This document shows positions 63,727-64,000 of a DNA stretch of 64,000 bases, piece by piece. This DNA is from Archangium violaceum Cb vi76 (GTDB taxonomy: Bacteria > Myxococcota > Myxococcia > Myxococcales > Myxococcaceae): the NCBI RefSeq assembly GCF_000733295.1, contig NZ_JPMI01000289.1, positions 1-64,000 on the forward strand. Direction: 5' to 3'. Made by a program: the position numbers and the translations under genes. The notes below the pieces were generated by a model. It saw only the letters and a list, made by a program, of their open reading frames with translations. It was not told where the DNA came from and did not search any database. Within the stretch, counting starts at the first letter, position 1, and each line of letters begins with the position of its first letter.

Positions 63727-64000
63727 ATGAGCGATACGACCGAACTCCCCAAGGCCTATGACCCGAAGGAGGTCGAGGCTCGCTGGTACGCCCACTGGAT
63801 GGAGCGGAACTACTTCCGCGCCGAGGCCACCTCCGACAAGCCTCCCTTCTGCATCGTGCTGCCTCCGCCCAATGTGACGGGCAGCCTTCACCTGGGCCAC
63901 GCGCTCACCGCGACCATCCAGGACATCCTCATCCGGTGGAAGCGCATGAGCGGCTTCAACGCCCTCTGGGTGCCGGGCACGGACCATGCCGGCATCGCCA
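63727..64000 (+). CDS. valS: Valyl-tRNA synthetase, N-terminal part (runs off the right edge)
   Basis: The first 91 codons of a class I aminoacyl-tRNA synthetase that charges tRNA-Val. The reading starts [13 protein letters not shown] with EARWY soon after, then the signature [15 protein letters not shown] containing the HIGH-type motif HLGH, and GTDHAGIA at the window edge; this spacing is specific to ValRS. No Shine-Dalgarno is visible before the ATG at 63727, and a hairpin with a T-run ends just before it, so transcription and translation start may differ from the simple reading. Confidence 0.93.
   Translation, partial: MSDTTELPKAYDPKEVEARWYAHWMERNYFRAEATSDKPPFCIVLPPPNVTGSLHLGHALTATIQDILIRWKRMSGFNALWVPGTDHAGIA

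Overview
The window is high-GC DNA from a myxobacterium of the suborder Cystobacterineae (Archangium/Cystobacter-like). The evidence is a romR-type polarity response regulator, an encapsulin cargo ferritin, a SitA-type outer-membrane-exchange toxin, a grpS-sglK-type chaperone operon and a large modular polyketide synthase (PKS). Gene recognition rests on reading motifs and remembered family features; no database search was run.

Region 1 (1-45,985) is a single-strand PKS operon of five very large genes plus two oxidase genes, nearly all joined by 4-14 bp overlaps. The architecture is an MT/GNAT-type loading module followed by seven extension modules, six of which carry a C-methyltransferase, ending in a thioesterase, then a P450 and a flavoprotein. 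It matches the gephyronic acid synthase (gphF-gphJ, with P450 gphK) as I remember it from Cystobacter/Archangium violaceus Cb vi76. The first gene runs off the left edge. If colinear, an isobutyryl-type starter is extended seven times. This gives a heavily C-methylated linear acid with a ketone from module 5, a fully reduced unit from module 4, and an alkene from module 2 that is a logical target for the P450. Modules 2 and 4 carry AT remnants with no GHSxG nucleophile, and four of the six KRs have His where the catalytic Tyr is expected.

Region 2 (46,035-50,642, minus strand) is a tightly coupled chaperone operon: GrpE-like protein, short Hsp70 (grpS/sglK type), a 663-aa protein of unknown function, and a small J-like protein with HPP instead of HPD.

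Region 3 (about 50,640-54,640) is an accessory islet. It holds a broken DUF6603-type gene, a truncated immunity-like gene fused to its antisense side, two further small genes, a SitA-like lipoprotein toxin gene, and a selenocysteine tRNA (anticodon UCA) at the islet edge.

Region 4 (54,684-64,000) is core genome: a TPR-metallopeptidase, a CheY-like regulator, a solo groEL behind a CIRCE operator, a hybrid histidine kinase, an encapsulated ferritin (encC type), a REC-GGDEF diguanylate cyclase, a double CheW-like protein, romR (read here with a frameshift) and the start of valS. This order recalls the romR-encC-groEL neighbourhood of Myxococcus xanthus.
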